Positions 32,107 to 42,296 of a DNA stretch of 64,000 bases are shown one piece after another. Under the pieces are notes generated by a model. It did not search any database, had not been told where the DNA came from, and saw only the letters and a program-made list of their open reading frames with translations. Position 1 is the stretch's first letter. Each line of letters begins with the position of its first letter. Location: contig NZ_JADKPO010000001.1 of the NCBI RefSeq assembly GCF_015352445.1, positions 186,001 to 250,000 on the forward strand, written 5' to 3'. Made by a program: the position numbers and the translations under genes. Origin of the DNA: Nocardioides agariphilus (GTDB lineage Bacteria > Actinomycetota > Actinomycetes > Propionibacteriales > Nocardioidaceae).

Positions 32107-32825
32107 GGAGAGTCCGTCGTCGTCGCGAGGGAGTCGAAGATGCGGTCGAGGGCTGCGCGCGCATGCTGCCTGGCCTGCTCGGTGATCTCGTGGCGGGAGT
32201 GCCGGGCATCGCGGTAGAGGTCGGCCAGCTCGGTCACCGCGGCAGGATCGGCCGACAGCTGGTCGAGCACGCGCAGCGTGAACTCCGACGAGGTCTCCCA
32301 CGAGGCCCGGTGCACGCCGACGGTCGCGGCCTGCTGCTCGAACAGGTGCCAGCACGCGACGATCGCGTTGCGCGGGCTCCCCTCGCTGAGCACGGTGCGC
32401 TGACGCGCGGCACCCCTGGTGACGGCATCGCCGAGCGCCGGAGGATCCAGGGTGTCGAAGGCGACCTCCTGGGGGTCTCGCTCGCGACGGCGCCGCCAGT
32501 TGAGCGTGAGCAGCCACCGCAGCCCGCTGAGCAGCACCGCCAGCACCACCAGGCCCGCGAGTCCGAAGGCAGTGACGGTCAGGATCAACCACAGCAGCTC
32601 GTGTCGCGGCCGGTCGCGGTCGGGGGCGTCGACGCCGCTGTCGGCGTTGTCGACGGCAGTCGGGCTGGGCTTGCTGTAGGACGGCTCCCTGCCACCCACC
32701 ACCACGTCGCCGGGCGAGAGCGTGGCCGCCCACGTGATCATCACCAGGAGCAGGCCCACAGCGGCGAGCACCCCGACGAGGGCAGTGACCGACGCCCGCG
32801 CGCTCGAACCACCGCTGTCCGACAT
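32103..32825 (-). CDS. DUF4129-domain membrane protein
   Basis: 240 residues: helix at about 14-36, an extracytoplasmic loop of about 50 residues, a second helix at about 72-95, then the cytosolic DUF4129 domain with AIVACWHLFEQQAATVGV and SSEFTLRVLDQL and the terminal HEITEQARQHARAALDRI. The ATG at 32825 is used because MSDSGGSS is a better N-terminus than the 8 residues upstream. First gene of the operon running to 28463. DUF4129 often accompanies transglutaminase and DUF58 proteins; none of the former is here. Confidence 0.83.
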   Translation of the reverse strand: MSDSGGSSARASVTALVGVLAAVGLLLVMITWAATLSPGDVVVGGREPSYSKPSPTAVDNADSGVDAPDRDRPRHELLWLILTVTAFGLAGLVVLAVLLSGLRWLLTLNWRRRRERDPQEVAFDTLDPPALGDAVTRGAARQRTVLSEGSPRNAIVACWHLFEQQAATVGVHRASWETSSEFTLRVLDQLSADPAAVTELADLYRDARHSRHEITEQARQHARAALDRIFDSLATTTDSP

Positions 32826-32964
32826 GCGCCCGAACCTAGTCGCGCCCACCCCCAGGGCGCCCGACTCCGTGGGTCACAGTCCTGTCACGGCGCGCAGACC
32901 TGACAGCTGCGACACGTGAGCGCGTGCGCCGTGGGGGCGCTCGGGCCCGGTGGAGGCGAGAGAG

Positions 32965-33003
32965 CCGCTGCCCCGCCCAGGCAGACACCGGACGGGGCAG
33001 CGG
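32965..33003. terminator. Strong hairpin after the serine protease gene
   Basis: CCGCTGCCCCG (32965-32975) and CGGGGCAGCGG (32993-33003) form an 11-bp perfect stem with a 17-nt loop, 17 bp beyond the protease stop. No T tract. The remaining sequence 32826-32964 holds the likely DUF4129 promoter and no gene. Confidence 0.65.
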
Positions 33004-33020
33004 AACAGGGTGCGGCTAGC

Positions 33021-33890
33021 TCACAGCACGGGGTCGAACGGCTCGGTGCCGTTGACCAGCTGCAGACCCGAGATGCCCGAGTGGGCACGGGCGAACGCGA
33101 GCTCCTTGCCGAGGTCGCCGATGTTGTTGGAGGCGGGCAGGGGGGCGAGACCCAGCGTCGACAGCACGCCGATCGCCTTGCCGCCGGCGCTGAGGAACGC
33201 GGAGCCGGAGTCACCGGGCACGCCGGGCGTCAGGGTGTAGAGCGGGTGGCTCCAGCCACCGTCCGCGGCGTCGTCGCCGAGGCTGATGCCCGTGTGCGGC
33301 GAGAGCTGGGAGATCCCTGCCCGCAGACTCGAGTTGCCGTAGGTCCAGACCCGATCGCCCGCGACGGTGCCGTCGATGTCGATGCCGGTGGGTCCACCCC
33401 AGAACGGGATGCTCGGGTTGACCTTGGAGAGATCGCCCGCGTCGACCTTCACGAGCGCGAGGTCGTTGTAGGCGCAGGTGTTGGCGTCGGTCGTGCCCAA
33501 AGACTTCATGGTCAGCCACGACGAGTAGACGAGGGTGCCGTGGCCGAGGACGGTGCCTTCACTGAGCAGGGACCCGCCTTCGTTGAAGCTCACGCGGGTG
33601 CCGAGCGGCAGCGAGCCTGCCTGGCAGCCGTCGGTGTCAGTGGCGCTGCCCGTGCCGGCACAGTGCGCGGCGTACCCGACGTACACGTTGCCGGCGCTGT
33701 CGGTGTAGACGAAGTTCGCCGTGCACTGGGCGCCTTCGGTGTACATCATCGTGCCGGGGTGGATCTTGGCGGTGGCCGCCGGCGCCCACTGGCCGATGTC
33801 CTGGGCAGCAGTCGCCTGCGGTGCGCTCAGCACGGCCGCCGTGAGCATCACGGCGCCACCGACGGCGCCGAGAAGTCGCTGGAGATGCAT
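33021..33890 (-). CDS. Secreted trypsin-like (S1) serine protease
   Basis: 289 residues with a signal peptide (MHLQRLLGAVGGAVMLTAA, cleavage probably after ATA). The catalytic triad is seen in order: His in VGYAAHCAGTG near 75, Asp in YNDLALVKVD near 147, Ser in PGDSGSAFLS near 235. The protein lacks other domains, so it should be a free extracellular endopeptidase of the chymotrypsin fold. I used the ATG at 33890, since the 21 residues before it are repeat-like and polar. The nearby repeat cluster begins 92 bp upstream. Confidence 0.88.
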   Translation of the reverse strand: MHLQRLLGAVGGAVMLTAAVLSAPQATAAQDIGQWAPAATAKIHPGTMMYTEGAQCTANFVYTDSAGNVYVGYAAHCAGTGSATDTDGCQAGSLPLGTRVSFNEGGSLLSEGTVLGHGTLVYSSWLTMKSLGTTDANTCAYNDLALVKVDAGDLSKVNPSIPFWGGPTGIDIDGTVAGDRVWTYGNSSLRAGISQLSPHTGISLGDDAADGGWSHPLYTLTPGVPGDSGSAFLSAGGKAIGVLSTLGLAPLPASNNIGDLGKELAFARAHSGISGLQLVNGTEPFDPVL

Positions 33891-33981
33891 GAAGGGATCG
33901 CCTTCCGTCGTGCGCGGTGTCGGGGTACGCCGCGTCGTTACGTAAGTGCTCAACTACCCAGCAGGCGTGGGGTTACGCACG

Positions 33982-34356
33982 ACCAGAGGAGGTTGCGCAG
34001 CAACCGTCTCGAAACCACCGGAGACCGCTGGTTGAGGAGGTTGCGCAGCAACCGTCTCGAAACCACCGCTGGTTGAGGAGGTTGCGCAGCAACCGTCTCG
34101 AAACCACCGAAGGCGCCCAGCTCGCCTGGTTTCGAGACAGGCGCTAGCGCGCCTTCCTCAACCAGCAAGGGCTAGTACGAGGGTTGAGGAGGTTGCGCAG
34201 CAACCGTCTCGAAACCACCGAACGCCTCCCAGTCGCCACCGCTGGTTGAGGAGGTTGCGCAGCAACCGTCTCGAAACCATCAGGGTCGGCGTTGTCTGGT
34301 TTCGAGACAGGCGCTAGCACGCCTTCCTCAACCAGCAAGGGCTAGTACGAGGGTTG
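33982..34356. repeat. Cluster of seven palindromic repeats (types A and B)
   Basis: Type A (TGGTTGAGGAGGTTGCGC plus AGCAACCGTCTCGAAACCA) occurs at about 33984-34017 (partial), 34029-34065, 34070-34106, 34182-34217 and 34243-34279. Type B (TGGTTTCGAGACAGGCGC plus TAGCGCGCCTTCCTCAACCA) occurs at 34127-34164 and 34297-34334. B is roughly A in reverse orientation with a different centre: outer arms TGGTT-GAGG and TCTCGAAACCA are shared. A 60-bp segment, 34127-34186, is repeated at 34297-34356 with one difference; it includes the last codons of moeZ. The 450 bp from 33891 to 34341 hold no gene. Confidence 0.85.
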
Positions 34357-35550
34357 CGACGGGTCGATCTGGCGCACCCAGGCACTCACGCCGCCGCCGA
34401 CGTGCACGGCGTCGGAGTAGCCGGCGCCCTTGACGATCGCCAGGGTCTCGGCCGAGCGGACCGCGGTCTTGCAGTACATGACGACCTGCTTGCCGGAGTC
34501 GACACCGGGCAGCTCCGCGAGCGCGTGACCGGTGAGGAACTCGCCCTTCGGGATCAGCACGGAGCCGGGGATCTTGTTGATCTCGTACTCGTTGGGCTCG
34601 CGCACGTCGACCAGCACGAAGTCGCGAGTGCCCTCCTCACGCTCCTTGAGCATGTGCTCGAGCGTGGTGACCGAGATGGTGGCTCCGGCAGCGGCGTCCA
34701 TCGCCTCCTCGGAGATCGCGCCGCAGAAGCTCTCATAGTCGATGAGCTCGGTGACGGTGGCGTGCTCCCCGCACAGCGCGCAGTTGGGGTCCTTGCGGAC
34801 CTTGAGCTTGCGCCACTCGAGCTCGAGAGCGTCGTAGATGACGAGCTTGCCGATGGCCGGGTCGCCGATGCCCGTCAGCAGCTTGATCGCCTCGTTGACC
34901 TGGATCGAGCCGATGCTGGCGCACAGCACGCCGAGCACACCGCCCTCAGCGCAGCTGGGCACCATGCCCGGCGGCGGCGGCTCGGGGTAGAGGCAGCGGT
35001 AGCAGGGAGCGTCGGGCGCTAGGGTCGGTGCGAACACCGAGGCCTGGCCGTCGAAGCGGTAGATCGAGCCCCACACGTAGGGGATGCCCAGGAAGTAGGC
35101 AGCGTCGTTGACCAGGTAGCGCGTGGCGAAGTTGTCGGTGCCATCGACGATCAGGTCGTAGCCCTCGAAGATCCGCATCACGTTGTCGTTGTCGAGGCGC
35201 TCCTCGTGGACGACCACGTTGACGTAGGGGTTGGTCTCGAGGACCGACTCCTTGGCGGACTGGGCCTTGGACCGGCCGACGTCGGACTGGCCATGGATGA
35301 CTTGGCGCTGGAGGTTGGACTCGTCGACCTCGTCGAACTCCACGATGCCCAGGGTGCCCACGCCGGCAGCGGCCAGGTAGAGCAGGGCCGGGCTGCCGAG
35401 ACCGCCGGCGCCGATGACGAGGACGCGCGCGTTCTTGAGCCGCTTCTGCCCGGCCATGCCGACGTCGGGGATGATCAGGTGCCGGCTGTACCGGCGTACC
35501 TCGTCGATGGTCAGCTCGTCAGCGGGCTCCACCAAAGGCGGGAAGGACAC
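34342..35550 (-). CDS. moeZ: MoeZ: sulfur-carrier adenylyltransferase/sulfurtransferase (ThiF + rhodanese)
   Basis: 402 residues. The ThiF/MoeB adenylation domain has GAGGLGSPALLYLAAAGVG near 50-68 and the TDNFATR motif near 138, plus two CxxC zinc pairs (CYRC, CALC). A rhodanese domain from about 295 has the active-site loop YCKTAVRSAE near 364. MoeZ activates C-terminal glycines of sulfur carriers (MoaD/ThiS/CysO type) and adds sulfur. It starts with GTG. The final codons are contained in the duplicated repeat segment. With TetR, DUF3107, ferritin-like protein, helicase and ParA it follows the order of M. tuberculosis Rv3206c onward. Confidence 0.92.
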   Translation of the reverse strand: MSFPPLVEPADELTIDEVRRYSRHLIIPDVGMAGQKRLKNARVLVIGAGGLGSPALLYLAAAGVGTLGIVEFDEVDESNLQRQVIHGQSDVGRSKAQSAKESVLETNPYVNVVVHEERLDNDNVMRIFEGYDLIVDGTDNFATRYLVNDAAYFLGIPYVWGSIYRFDGQASVFAPTLAPDAPCYRCLYPEPPPPGMVPSCAEGGVLGVLCASIGSIQVNEAIKLLTGIGDPAIGKLVIYDALELEWRKLKVRKDPNCALCGEHATVTELIDYESFCGAISEEAMDAAAGATISVTTLEHMLKEREEGTRDFVLVDVREPNEYEINKIPGSVLIPKGEFLTGHALAELPGVDSGKQVVMYCKTAVRSAETLAIVKGAGYSDAVHVGGGVSAWVRQIDPSQPSY

Positions 35551-35711
35551 GTCTCTGCTCCAGTCAGGGGGTCAGCGGGTCGCCGCCGAAGGTTCCACGG
35601 CAGCTCCCGGGCAACGCCGCGGGGATCGTCCATGTTCCCTGCGTGCGCCGCTCCACCCGCGCCGCGTCCCGTCATCCGGACCGTTCCTACCGCCGAGTAG
35701 GCTCACCGACC

Positions 35712-36362
35712 GTGAGCGACGTCCGTGACTCTGGCCCCTCGGCGGGGCCACGTGGTGGCCGTCTTCCTCGCTCCGAACGCCGGGCGCAGCTGCTCGAGTC
35801 GGCGCTCGAGGTCTTCGTCGCGCAAGGCTTCCACGCCGCCGCGATGGACGACATCGCCGAGCGGGCCGGCGTCTCCAAGCCCGTGCTCTACCAGCACTTC
35901 CCCGGCAAGCTCGACCTCTACCTCGCGCTGCTCGACGCCTCCTGCGCCGCGATCGTCGACAACTGCCGCCAGGCGTTGGCGTCGACCCACGACAACAAGC
36001 AGCGGGTCGCCGCGACCATGGATGTCTTCTACGAGTACGTCGCGGGCGACAACGGAGCGTTCCGGCTCGTGTTCGAGAGCGACCTGAACAACGAGCCGGC
36101 CGTGCGCGAGCGCGTCGACAACGTCACGACCGACTGCGCCGCGATGATCGCCACGGTGATCCACGACGACACCGGCCTGCCCGATGCCGAGGCCAGGCTG
36201 CTCGCGGTGTCCCTGGTGGGAATGGCGCAAGTCAGCGCACGGTTCTGGCTGGCCGAGGCCACGGGCGTGAAGTCCCGCATCAAGCAAGGCGACGCCGCTG
36301 CCCTGGTCGCGGGCCTGGCGTGGCGCGGCATCCGCGGCTACCCCCTGACCGACGAGCACTGA
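35712..36362 (+). CDS. TetR-family regulator (Rv3208-like)
   Basis: 216 residues from the GTG at 35712. HTH: AMDDIAERAGVSKPVLYQHF near 45-64. The neighbourhood (moeZ divergent, DUF3107 next) matches Rv3208. A CCTAC/GTAGG inverted repeat with 6-bp spacer at 35686-35701 lies just before the start and could be an operator; TAGGCT at 35698 could be a -10, which would make the message nearly leaderless. An upstream in-frame start at 35643 would include this region and is less likely. Confidence 0.88.
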   Translation: MSDVRDSGPSAGPRGGRLPRSERRAQLLESALEVFVAQGFHAAAMDDIAERAGVSKPVLYQHFPGKLDLYLALLDASCAAIVDNCRQALASTHDNKQRVAATMDVFYEYVAGDNGAFRLVFESDLNNEPAVRERVDNVTTDCAAMIATVIHDDTGLPDAEARLLAVSLVGMAQVSARFWLAEATGVKSRIKQGDAAALVAGLAWRGIRGYPLTDEH

Positions 36363-36374
36363 GGAGAGTCCCCC

Positions 36375-36596
36375 ATGGAGGTCAAGATCGGCGTCCAGCA
36401 CGCACCCCGCGAGGTCGTGCTCGAGACCAACGAGACCGTCGACGAGGTCGAGAGGCAGGTCTCCGAGGCGGTCCAGAACAAGGGCACGTTGTCCATCGAC
36501 GACGTACGTGGCCGCAAGATCCTGGTGCCCGGCGACAAGATCGCCTACGTCGAGATCGGCGGCGGCGTCTCAGGCCAGGTCGGCTTCCGCAGCTGA
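36375..36596 (+). CDS. DUF3107 protein
   Basis: 73 residues (MEVKIGVQHAPREVVLE...), a small beta-rich actinobacterial family related to Rv3208A of M. tuberculosis. It ends with the conserved KIAYVEIGGG and VGFRS. GAGGAG precedes the ATG. It lies 12 bp after the TetR gene and is probably cotranscribed. Function of the family is unknown. Confidence 0.9.
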   Translation: MEVKIGVQHAPREVVLETNETVDEVERQVSEAVQNKGTLSIDDVRGRKILVPGDKIAYVEIGGGVSGQVGFRS

Positions 36597-36696
36597 CCCT
36601 GGTTCGACCCTGAATCCCTGCTCGCGGCCGTGATTTCACCGTGTCTGCGAGGGACGATCGATTCGGTCTGTCAGACGTCGTGAAAGGACAGAGAGC

Positions 36697-36966
36697 ATGC
36701 TCGACTTGATCTTGATGATCATCGGCGGCGCCATCATCGGCTGGGTGGGCATGAAGCTCGCCCGCGGCAACGTCCGCATCCCGACCTGGCTCACCGTGGC
36801 CTGCGGCATCAGCGGCGTGCTGATCGGCAACTTCCTCTACACGCTGTTGTTCAAGGACAACACTCCCGGCTTCGACTGGTGGCGGCACGCCTGGCAGGTC
36901 GTGGTCGCAGCCGTGTTGGTGACCGCAGCCGCCAACTACCGCAGCAAGGGCCGCGTCAGGGTCTGA
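36697..36966 (+). CDS. Small three-helix membrane protein, GlsB/YeaQ-like size
   Basis: 89 residues with hydrophobic segments near 3-20, 29-50 and 63-82; the N-terminal GGAIIGWVGMKLA resembles transglycosylase-associated (GlsB/YeaQ) proteins, but the match is loose. GAAAGGA precedes the ATG. The 100 bp before it hold the likely promoter and no other feature. Role unknown. Confidence 0.7.
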   Translation: MLDLILMIIGGAIIGWVGMKLARGNVRIPTWLTVACGISGVLIGNFLYTLLFKDNTPGFDWWRHAWQVVVAAVLVTAAANYRSKGRVRV

Positions 36967-36984
36967 CCGGCGCACTCGTCGTGG

Positions 36985-37701
36985 TCACGACGCGAGGCCG
37001 AGGTGGGACATCCGCTCGGCGTGGCGCTCGGTGATCCGGGTGAACATCCGGCCGATCGAGGCCAGGTCGAGGCCAGGTCTGTCGATGCCGCCGGCGAGGA
37101 GGGCCGAGAGGGACTCGCGCTCAGCAGCCACGCGCTGGGCCTGGGTCAGTGCCTCACCCATCAACCGCCTGCCCCACAGGGCGAGCCGGCCGGCGAGCGA
37201 CGGCTGGGCGAGGATCGCCTGGCGGATCCGGTCGACCACGAAGTCGGCCTGGCCGGCGTCCTCGAGCGAGGCGATCACGAGGTCACGGGTGGCAGCGTCG
37301 AGGTAGGCCGCGATCTCGCGGTAGAAGTCGGCGGCGAGCCCGTCGCCGACGTAGGCCTTGACCAGTCCCTCGTGCCAGTCCGAGGGGGCGGTGTGCCGGT
37401 GGAACTTCTCGATCGGCTCGATGAAGGGCGCCATCGCCTCGAAGGGGTCCGCACCCAGCTCGGCGATGCGCTCGTGCAGCCGGGCGACGTGACCGAGCTC
37501 CGCGCTCGCCATGCTCGCCAGGGCGACCTTGTCGCGGATCACCGGCGCCATCTTGGAGTCCTCGGCCAGCCGCTCGAACGCTGAGATCTCGCCGTAGGAG
37601 ATCGCGGCCAGCAGGTCGACGACGGCCTCGCGATAGGCGGGGTCCTGGAAGTCGGCCGGGTCCGGATGCATCTGGGGGACATTGGCTGGGGATGCCGCCA
37701 T
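36985..37701 (-). CDS. Ferritin-like fold protein (Rv3210c-like, MiaE-related)
   Basis: 238 residues, all helical. Potential di-iron ligands appear as E in YGEISAFERLAED near 37-45, the E/H in ASAELGHVARLHER near 67-79, and E/H pairs later (YREIAAYLD). It resembles the ferritin-like family that includes tRNA hydroxylase MiaE. In M. tuberculosis the homologue Rv3210c is likewise divergent from rhlE. Function not established; a metal-dependent oxygenase is possible. Confidence 0.78.
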   Translation of the reverse strand: MAASPANVPQMHPDPADFQDPAYREAVVDLLAAISYGEISAFERLAEDSKMAPVIRDKVALASMASAELGHVARLHERIAELGADPFEAMAPFIEPIEKFHRHTAPSDWHEGLVKAYVGDGLAADFYREIAAYLDAATRDLVIASLEDAGQADFVVDRIRQAILAQPSLAGRLALWGRRLMGEALTQAQRVAAERESLSALLAGGIDRPGLDLASIGRMFTRITERHAERMSHLGLAS

Positions 37702-37824
37702 GGCGCCAACCTACCGATAGACTCACCGAGACCCGTCTTGCTGTGCCCGCGTTCGATGTGTGGGCGCACGGCGGTGAGCATGTGCGCGGCAGACCCCGAG
37801 CAAGCGGTTCTCCAGTGAGCTTCC

Positions 37825-37841
37825 GGTCCGCCGTACGGACC
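37825..37841. repeat. Inverted repeat in the leader of the DEAD-box helicase gene
   Basis: GGTCCG and CGGACC pair around CCGTA, 22 bp before the GTG. It may be an operator or a leader hairpin; RNA helicase leaders are often structured. The rest of 37702-37863 is a divergent promoter region with a possible -10 TAGACT at about 37718. Confidence 0.45.
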
Positions 37842-37863
37842 TATCGAAAGCGAACTGAAAACC

Positions 37864-39300
<1,437 letters not shown>

Positions 39301-39306
39301 GCCGCG

Positions 39307-40014
39307 TCAGGCGGTGACGATCACCGACGTGCCGAGCGGGGCGAAGTTCCACAAGGCGATCGCGTCGGGCCGTCGCTGACGAATGCAGCCGTGGCTGAGC
39401 GGAGTACCGAGCTGCGCCTCCGTCTGGGCAGGCACGCCGTCCTTGATCGGGATGTCGTGGAAGCCGATGGCGGCGCCGCTGTCGCCCTGGGTGAAGCGCA
39501 CGAAGTACTTCATGCTGCCCGAGTCGTCGACGCCCCAGGCGTCCTCCGAACGCGAGTAGACGTTGAACGCTCCGGGGTCGAGGTTGTCGTAGATGCTGCC
39601 GGAGACGAGGTAGGTGCGTGCCACCGAGTTGTCCGCGTTGACGAGCCAGACCCGTTGCCGGCTCTCGCTGAACACCACGCGCTTGCCCTTGCCCGAGCCC
39701 TTGGGCAAGGTCTTGTCCTGCTGGGGGCTGGTCTTGGTCTCGGTGGCGTCGGCGGACGAGCCGACGCCTGCGCCCCGGCGGTGCTTGCGGGGCTTGGCCG
39801 CAGGCTCGTCGACAGGAGGGGTCGACTCCGTCGAGGCCGGAGCACCGGACTGCTGGCTCGCGAGCGGCTGGTTGGAGGCGTTGGCCTGGCCGGATGAGAC
39901 CGGCAGCACCCCGAACCCACCCATCACCGCCACCAGCGTCACCCCGAGGGACGCGAAGGCGGCACCCATCCGGCCGTAGCGGGGGCGGACCTCGAGAGCC
40001 CGGTGCTTGCTCAC
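39307..40014 (-). CDS. L,D-transpeptidase (YkuD domain), membrane-anchored
   Basis: 235 residues. A short basic N-terminus is followed by a hydrophobic anchor (ASLGVTLVAVMGGFGV, about 20-38), a Ser/Pro/Lys linker, then a C-terminal YkuD domain with GFHDIPIK near 190 and the catalytic SHGCIRQRR near 212. It forms 3-3 peptidoglycan cross-links or attaches proteins outside the membrane. The GTG at 40014 is used. It converges with the helicase (6-bp gap) and sits 7 bp after the ParA gene. Confidence 0.86.
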   Translation of the reverse strand: MSKHRALEVRPRYGRMGAAFASLGVTLVAVMGGFGVLPVSSGQANASNQPLASQQSGAPASTESTPPVDEPAAKPRKHRRGAGVGSSADATETKTSPQQDKTLPKGSGKGKRVVFSESRQRVWLVNADNSVARTYLVSGSIYDNLDPGAFNVYSRSEDAWGVDDSGSMKYFVRFTQGDSGAAIGFHDIPIKDGVPAQTEAQLGTPLSHGCIRQRRPDAIALWNFAPLGTSVIVTA

Positions 40015-40021
40015 GGCCTGC

Positions 40022-40867
40022 TCATCGCTTCCTGGACTTGCCCCGCATGCGGGGACGCTGGCTGCGCTCGACGAGGTGGACGGCCGCCTCGCGGTAGGCC
40101 TTGGCACCCTTGCTGCTGCGTGAGGTGGCCAGGATGGAGCGACCGGCGGCGGGAGCCTCCGCGAACTTGATGGTCTTGGGGATCGGCGGCTCGATGACCT
40201 CGAGGTCGTAGGTCGAGCTGATCGTCTCCAGCACCGTGCGAGCGTGGTTGGTGCGACCGTCGTACAGCGTCGGCAGCACGCCCCAGACCTCGAGGTCGGG
40301 GTTGGTGAACCGGCGTACGTCGTGGACCGTGTCGAGCAATTGCCCGACGCCGCGATGGGACAAGGTCTCGCACTGCAGCGGGATCAGCACGCCGTCGGCG
40401 GCGGTCAGCGCCGCGACGGTCAGCACGCCGAGCGAGGGCGGGCAGTCGAGCAGGACCCAGTCGTAGGTCGAGCCCTCCTCGTCGTCGAGGAGGTCGGCCA
40501 GGGCGGCCTTCAGCACCTGCTCGCGGCCGGTGCGGGTGAGCAGGTCGGCCTCGGCGCGCGCCAGCTCGATGGTGGCGGGCAGCAGGTCGACGCCGTCGTC
40601 GGTCTCGATGACGACCTCGTCGACGTGGGTGCCCTTGGTGAGCACGTGGTGGACCGACAGCTCGACGTCCTCCGGGTCGATGCCGAGGGAGAACGTGAGG
40701 CAGGCCTGCGGGTCGAGGTCGACCAGCAGCACCGAGTGGCCGAGCTCGGCCAGAGCGGCGCCGAGCGAGGCCACACTGGTGGTCTTGGCCACGCCACCCT
40801 TCTGGTTGGCGACGGCCAAGGTGGTGACGCGATGCGCGGACAAGGAGCTCGTCGGGGAAGTCATCAC
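40022..40867 (-). CDS. Orphan ParA-family ATPase
   Basis: 281 residues. Deviant Walker A QKGGVAKTTSVASLGAAL near 22-39, Walker A' LLVDLDPQAC near 47-56, Walker B LLDCPPSLG near 135. The C-terminus is very basic (RPRMRGKSRKR). No ParB or parS-like site is seen, so it is not a chromosome partition pair. Rv3213c occupies the same position in M. tuberculosis. Roles of such orphan ParAs include polar positioning. Start may be the second Met (40864). Confidence 0.9.
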   Translation of the reverse strand: MMTSPTSSLSAHRVTTLAVANQKGGVAKTTSVASLGAALAELGHSVLLVDLDPQACLTFSLGIDPEDVELSVHHVLTKGTHVDEVVIETDDGVDLLPATIELARAEADLLTRTGREQVLKAALADLLDDEEGSTYDWVLLDCPPSLGVLTVAALTAADGVLIPLQCETLSHRGVGQLLDTVHDVRRFTNPDLEVWGVLPTLYDGRTNHARTVLETISSTYDLEVIEPPIPKTIKFAEAPAAGRSILATSRSSKGAKAYREAAVHLVERSQRPRMRGKSRKR

Positions 40868-40925
40868 GGCCCATCATGCCGGACCCGGACGCCCAATCCC
40901 GGCAGCAACCTGCTTCGATCGAGGC

Positions 40926-41678
40926 ATGCCTACCGCCCTCGTGACCGGCGCCACCGCCGGTATCGGCCTCGAGTTCGCCCGCCAGCTCGCCGCCCGCGGC
41001 CACGACCTGGTGCTCGTGGCCCGTGACACCGAGCGTCTGGAAGCGGTGGCAGGCGAGCTCCGGGCGACGTACGGCGTCGGGGCCGAGGTGCTGGCCGCCG
41101 ACCTCGTGGACCGGGCCCAGCTGGCGGTCGTGGAGGCGCGGGTCGCCTCCCTCGACAGGCCCGTCGACCTGCTCGTCAACAATGCCGGTTTCGGGCTCAA
41201 GAAGCGGTTCGGCGACAACGACGTCGAGCAGGAGCAGGCGATGCTCGACGTCCTCGTCGTAGCTGTGATGCGGCTGTGCCACGCAGCACTGGGAGCGATG
41301 TCGGCTCGCGGACGTGGCGGGATCATCAACGTCTCGAGCGTGGCTGCCTTCTTGCCGCGCGGCTCGTACTCCGCCGCCAAGGCCTACGTGAACAGCTTCG
41401 GCACCTGGGCCGCCAACGAGTACCGCGGCAGGGGCGTCACCGTCACCACGCTCTGCCCGGGGTTCACCAAGACCGAGTTCCACCAGCGGATGGACGTGCG
41501 CCGCGGCACCGGGTACCTCTGGCTCGAGGCCGACTTCCTGGTGGCCGAGTGCCTCAAGGACTTCGACAAGGGCAAGACCCTGTCGGTCCCGGGTGGTCAG
41601 TACAAGGCGATCACCGCCATCACGCGGATGGTGCCCACCCGCATCTCCCAACGGTTCCAGAACGTCGGGAGGAGGTAG
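40926..41678 (+). CDS. Short-chain dehydrogenase
   Basis: 250 residues. TGATAGIG at 7-14, NNAG near 87, VSSVAAF with the catalytic Ser near 138, and YSAAKAY giving YxxxK near 150-154. PGFTKTEFH is the usual post-active-site segment. Similar proteins are annotated as DltE/YqjQ-type SDRs acting on hydrophobic substrates. The ATG at 40926 is preceded by GAGG. Its TAG stop abuts the TAG of the convergent MarC gene. Confidence 0.88.
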   Translation: MPTALVTGATAGIGLEFARQLAARGHDLVLVARDTERLEAVAGELRATYGVGAEVLAADLVDRAQLAVVEARVASLDRPVDLLVNNAGFGLKKRFGDNDVEQEQAMLDVLVVAVMRLCHAALGAMSARGRGGIINVSSVAAFLPRGSYSAAKAYVNSFGTWAANEYRGRGVTVTTLCPGFTKTEFHQRMDVRRGTGYLWLEADFLVAECLKDFDKGKTLSVPGGQYKAITAITRMVPTRISQRFQNVGRR

Positions 41679-42296
41679 CTACCCCTCGCCGGCGATGAAG
41701 GCGCGCACGGCGTCGGCGACGAGCTGCACGGCGATGGCGGAGAGCAGCAGGCCGGCGATGCGGGTGACGAGCAGGACGCCCGACTCGCGGATCAGCCGCA
41801 AGATGGGCAGCGAGTAGCGCATCGCCGCCCAGATGCACAGATGCACGAGTACGACGGCCAGCGCGACGGCCGTGAAGTCGCCGAAGTCGTGGACCCGCCG
41901 AGAGAACAGCATGGTGGCCACGATCGCGCCGGGACCGGCGAGCAGCGGGGTGCCGAGAGGCACGAGGGCGACGTTGGTGCCTACCTGCTGGGTGGGTTCC
42001 TTCTCGTTGCCGGTGAGCAGCTCGAGCGCGACGAGCAGCAGGAGCAGTCCGCCTGCGCACTGGAGCGCGGGGAGCGAGATGTGCAGGTAGTCCAGGATCC
42101 GCTGCCCGAAGAACGCGAAGGCCGAGATCACCACGAAGGAGACGCCGACGGCCTGCCAGGCGGCGCGCCGTGCGGTCGCCTTCGAGCGTCCGCTGGTCAG
42201 CGACAAGAAGATCGGCACGGTGCCGACCGGGTCCATGATCACGAAGAGCGTCACGAACGCACTCGTCATCAACGTGGTGTCGAGGACGTCGCTCAC
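41679..42296 (-). CDS. MarC-family integral membrane protein
   Basis: 205 residues with six hydrophobic segments and the MarC hallmark FVIMDPVGTVPIFLSLT near 18-34. PLGTPLLAGPGAI near 113-125 is also conserved. MarC was once linked to multidrug resistance, but that role was withdrawn for E. coli MarC and function is unknown. It starts with GTG overlapping the PHP gene stop (GTGA). Confidence 0.87.
   Translation of the reverse strand: MSDVLDTTLMTSAFVTLFVIMDPVGTVPIFLSLTSGRSKATARRAAWQAVGVSFVVISAFAFFGQRILDYLHISLPALQCAGGLLLLLVALELLTGNEKEPTQQVGTNVALVPLGTPLLAGPGAIVATMLFSRRVHDFGDFTAVALAVVLVHLCIWAAMRYSLPILRLIRESGVLLVTRIAGLLLSAIAVQLVADAVRAFIAGEG

Noticed and set aside
33982-34356. CRISPR array
   Set aside because: Units are not separated by regular spacers, are palindromic, occur in both orientations and singly elsewhere in the window, and no cas gene is present.
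40022-40867. Chromosome partition ParA of a parABS system or plasmid-like region
   Set aside because: No parB gene or parS-like repeats nearby; its position matches the orphan ParA of mycobacteria.
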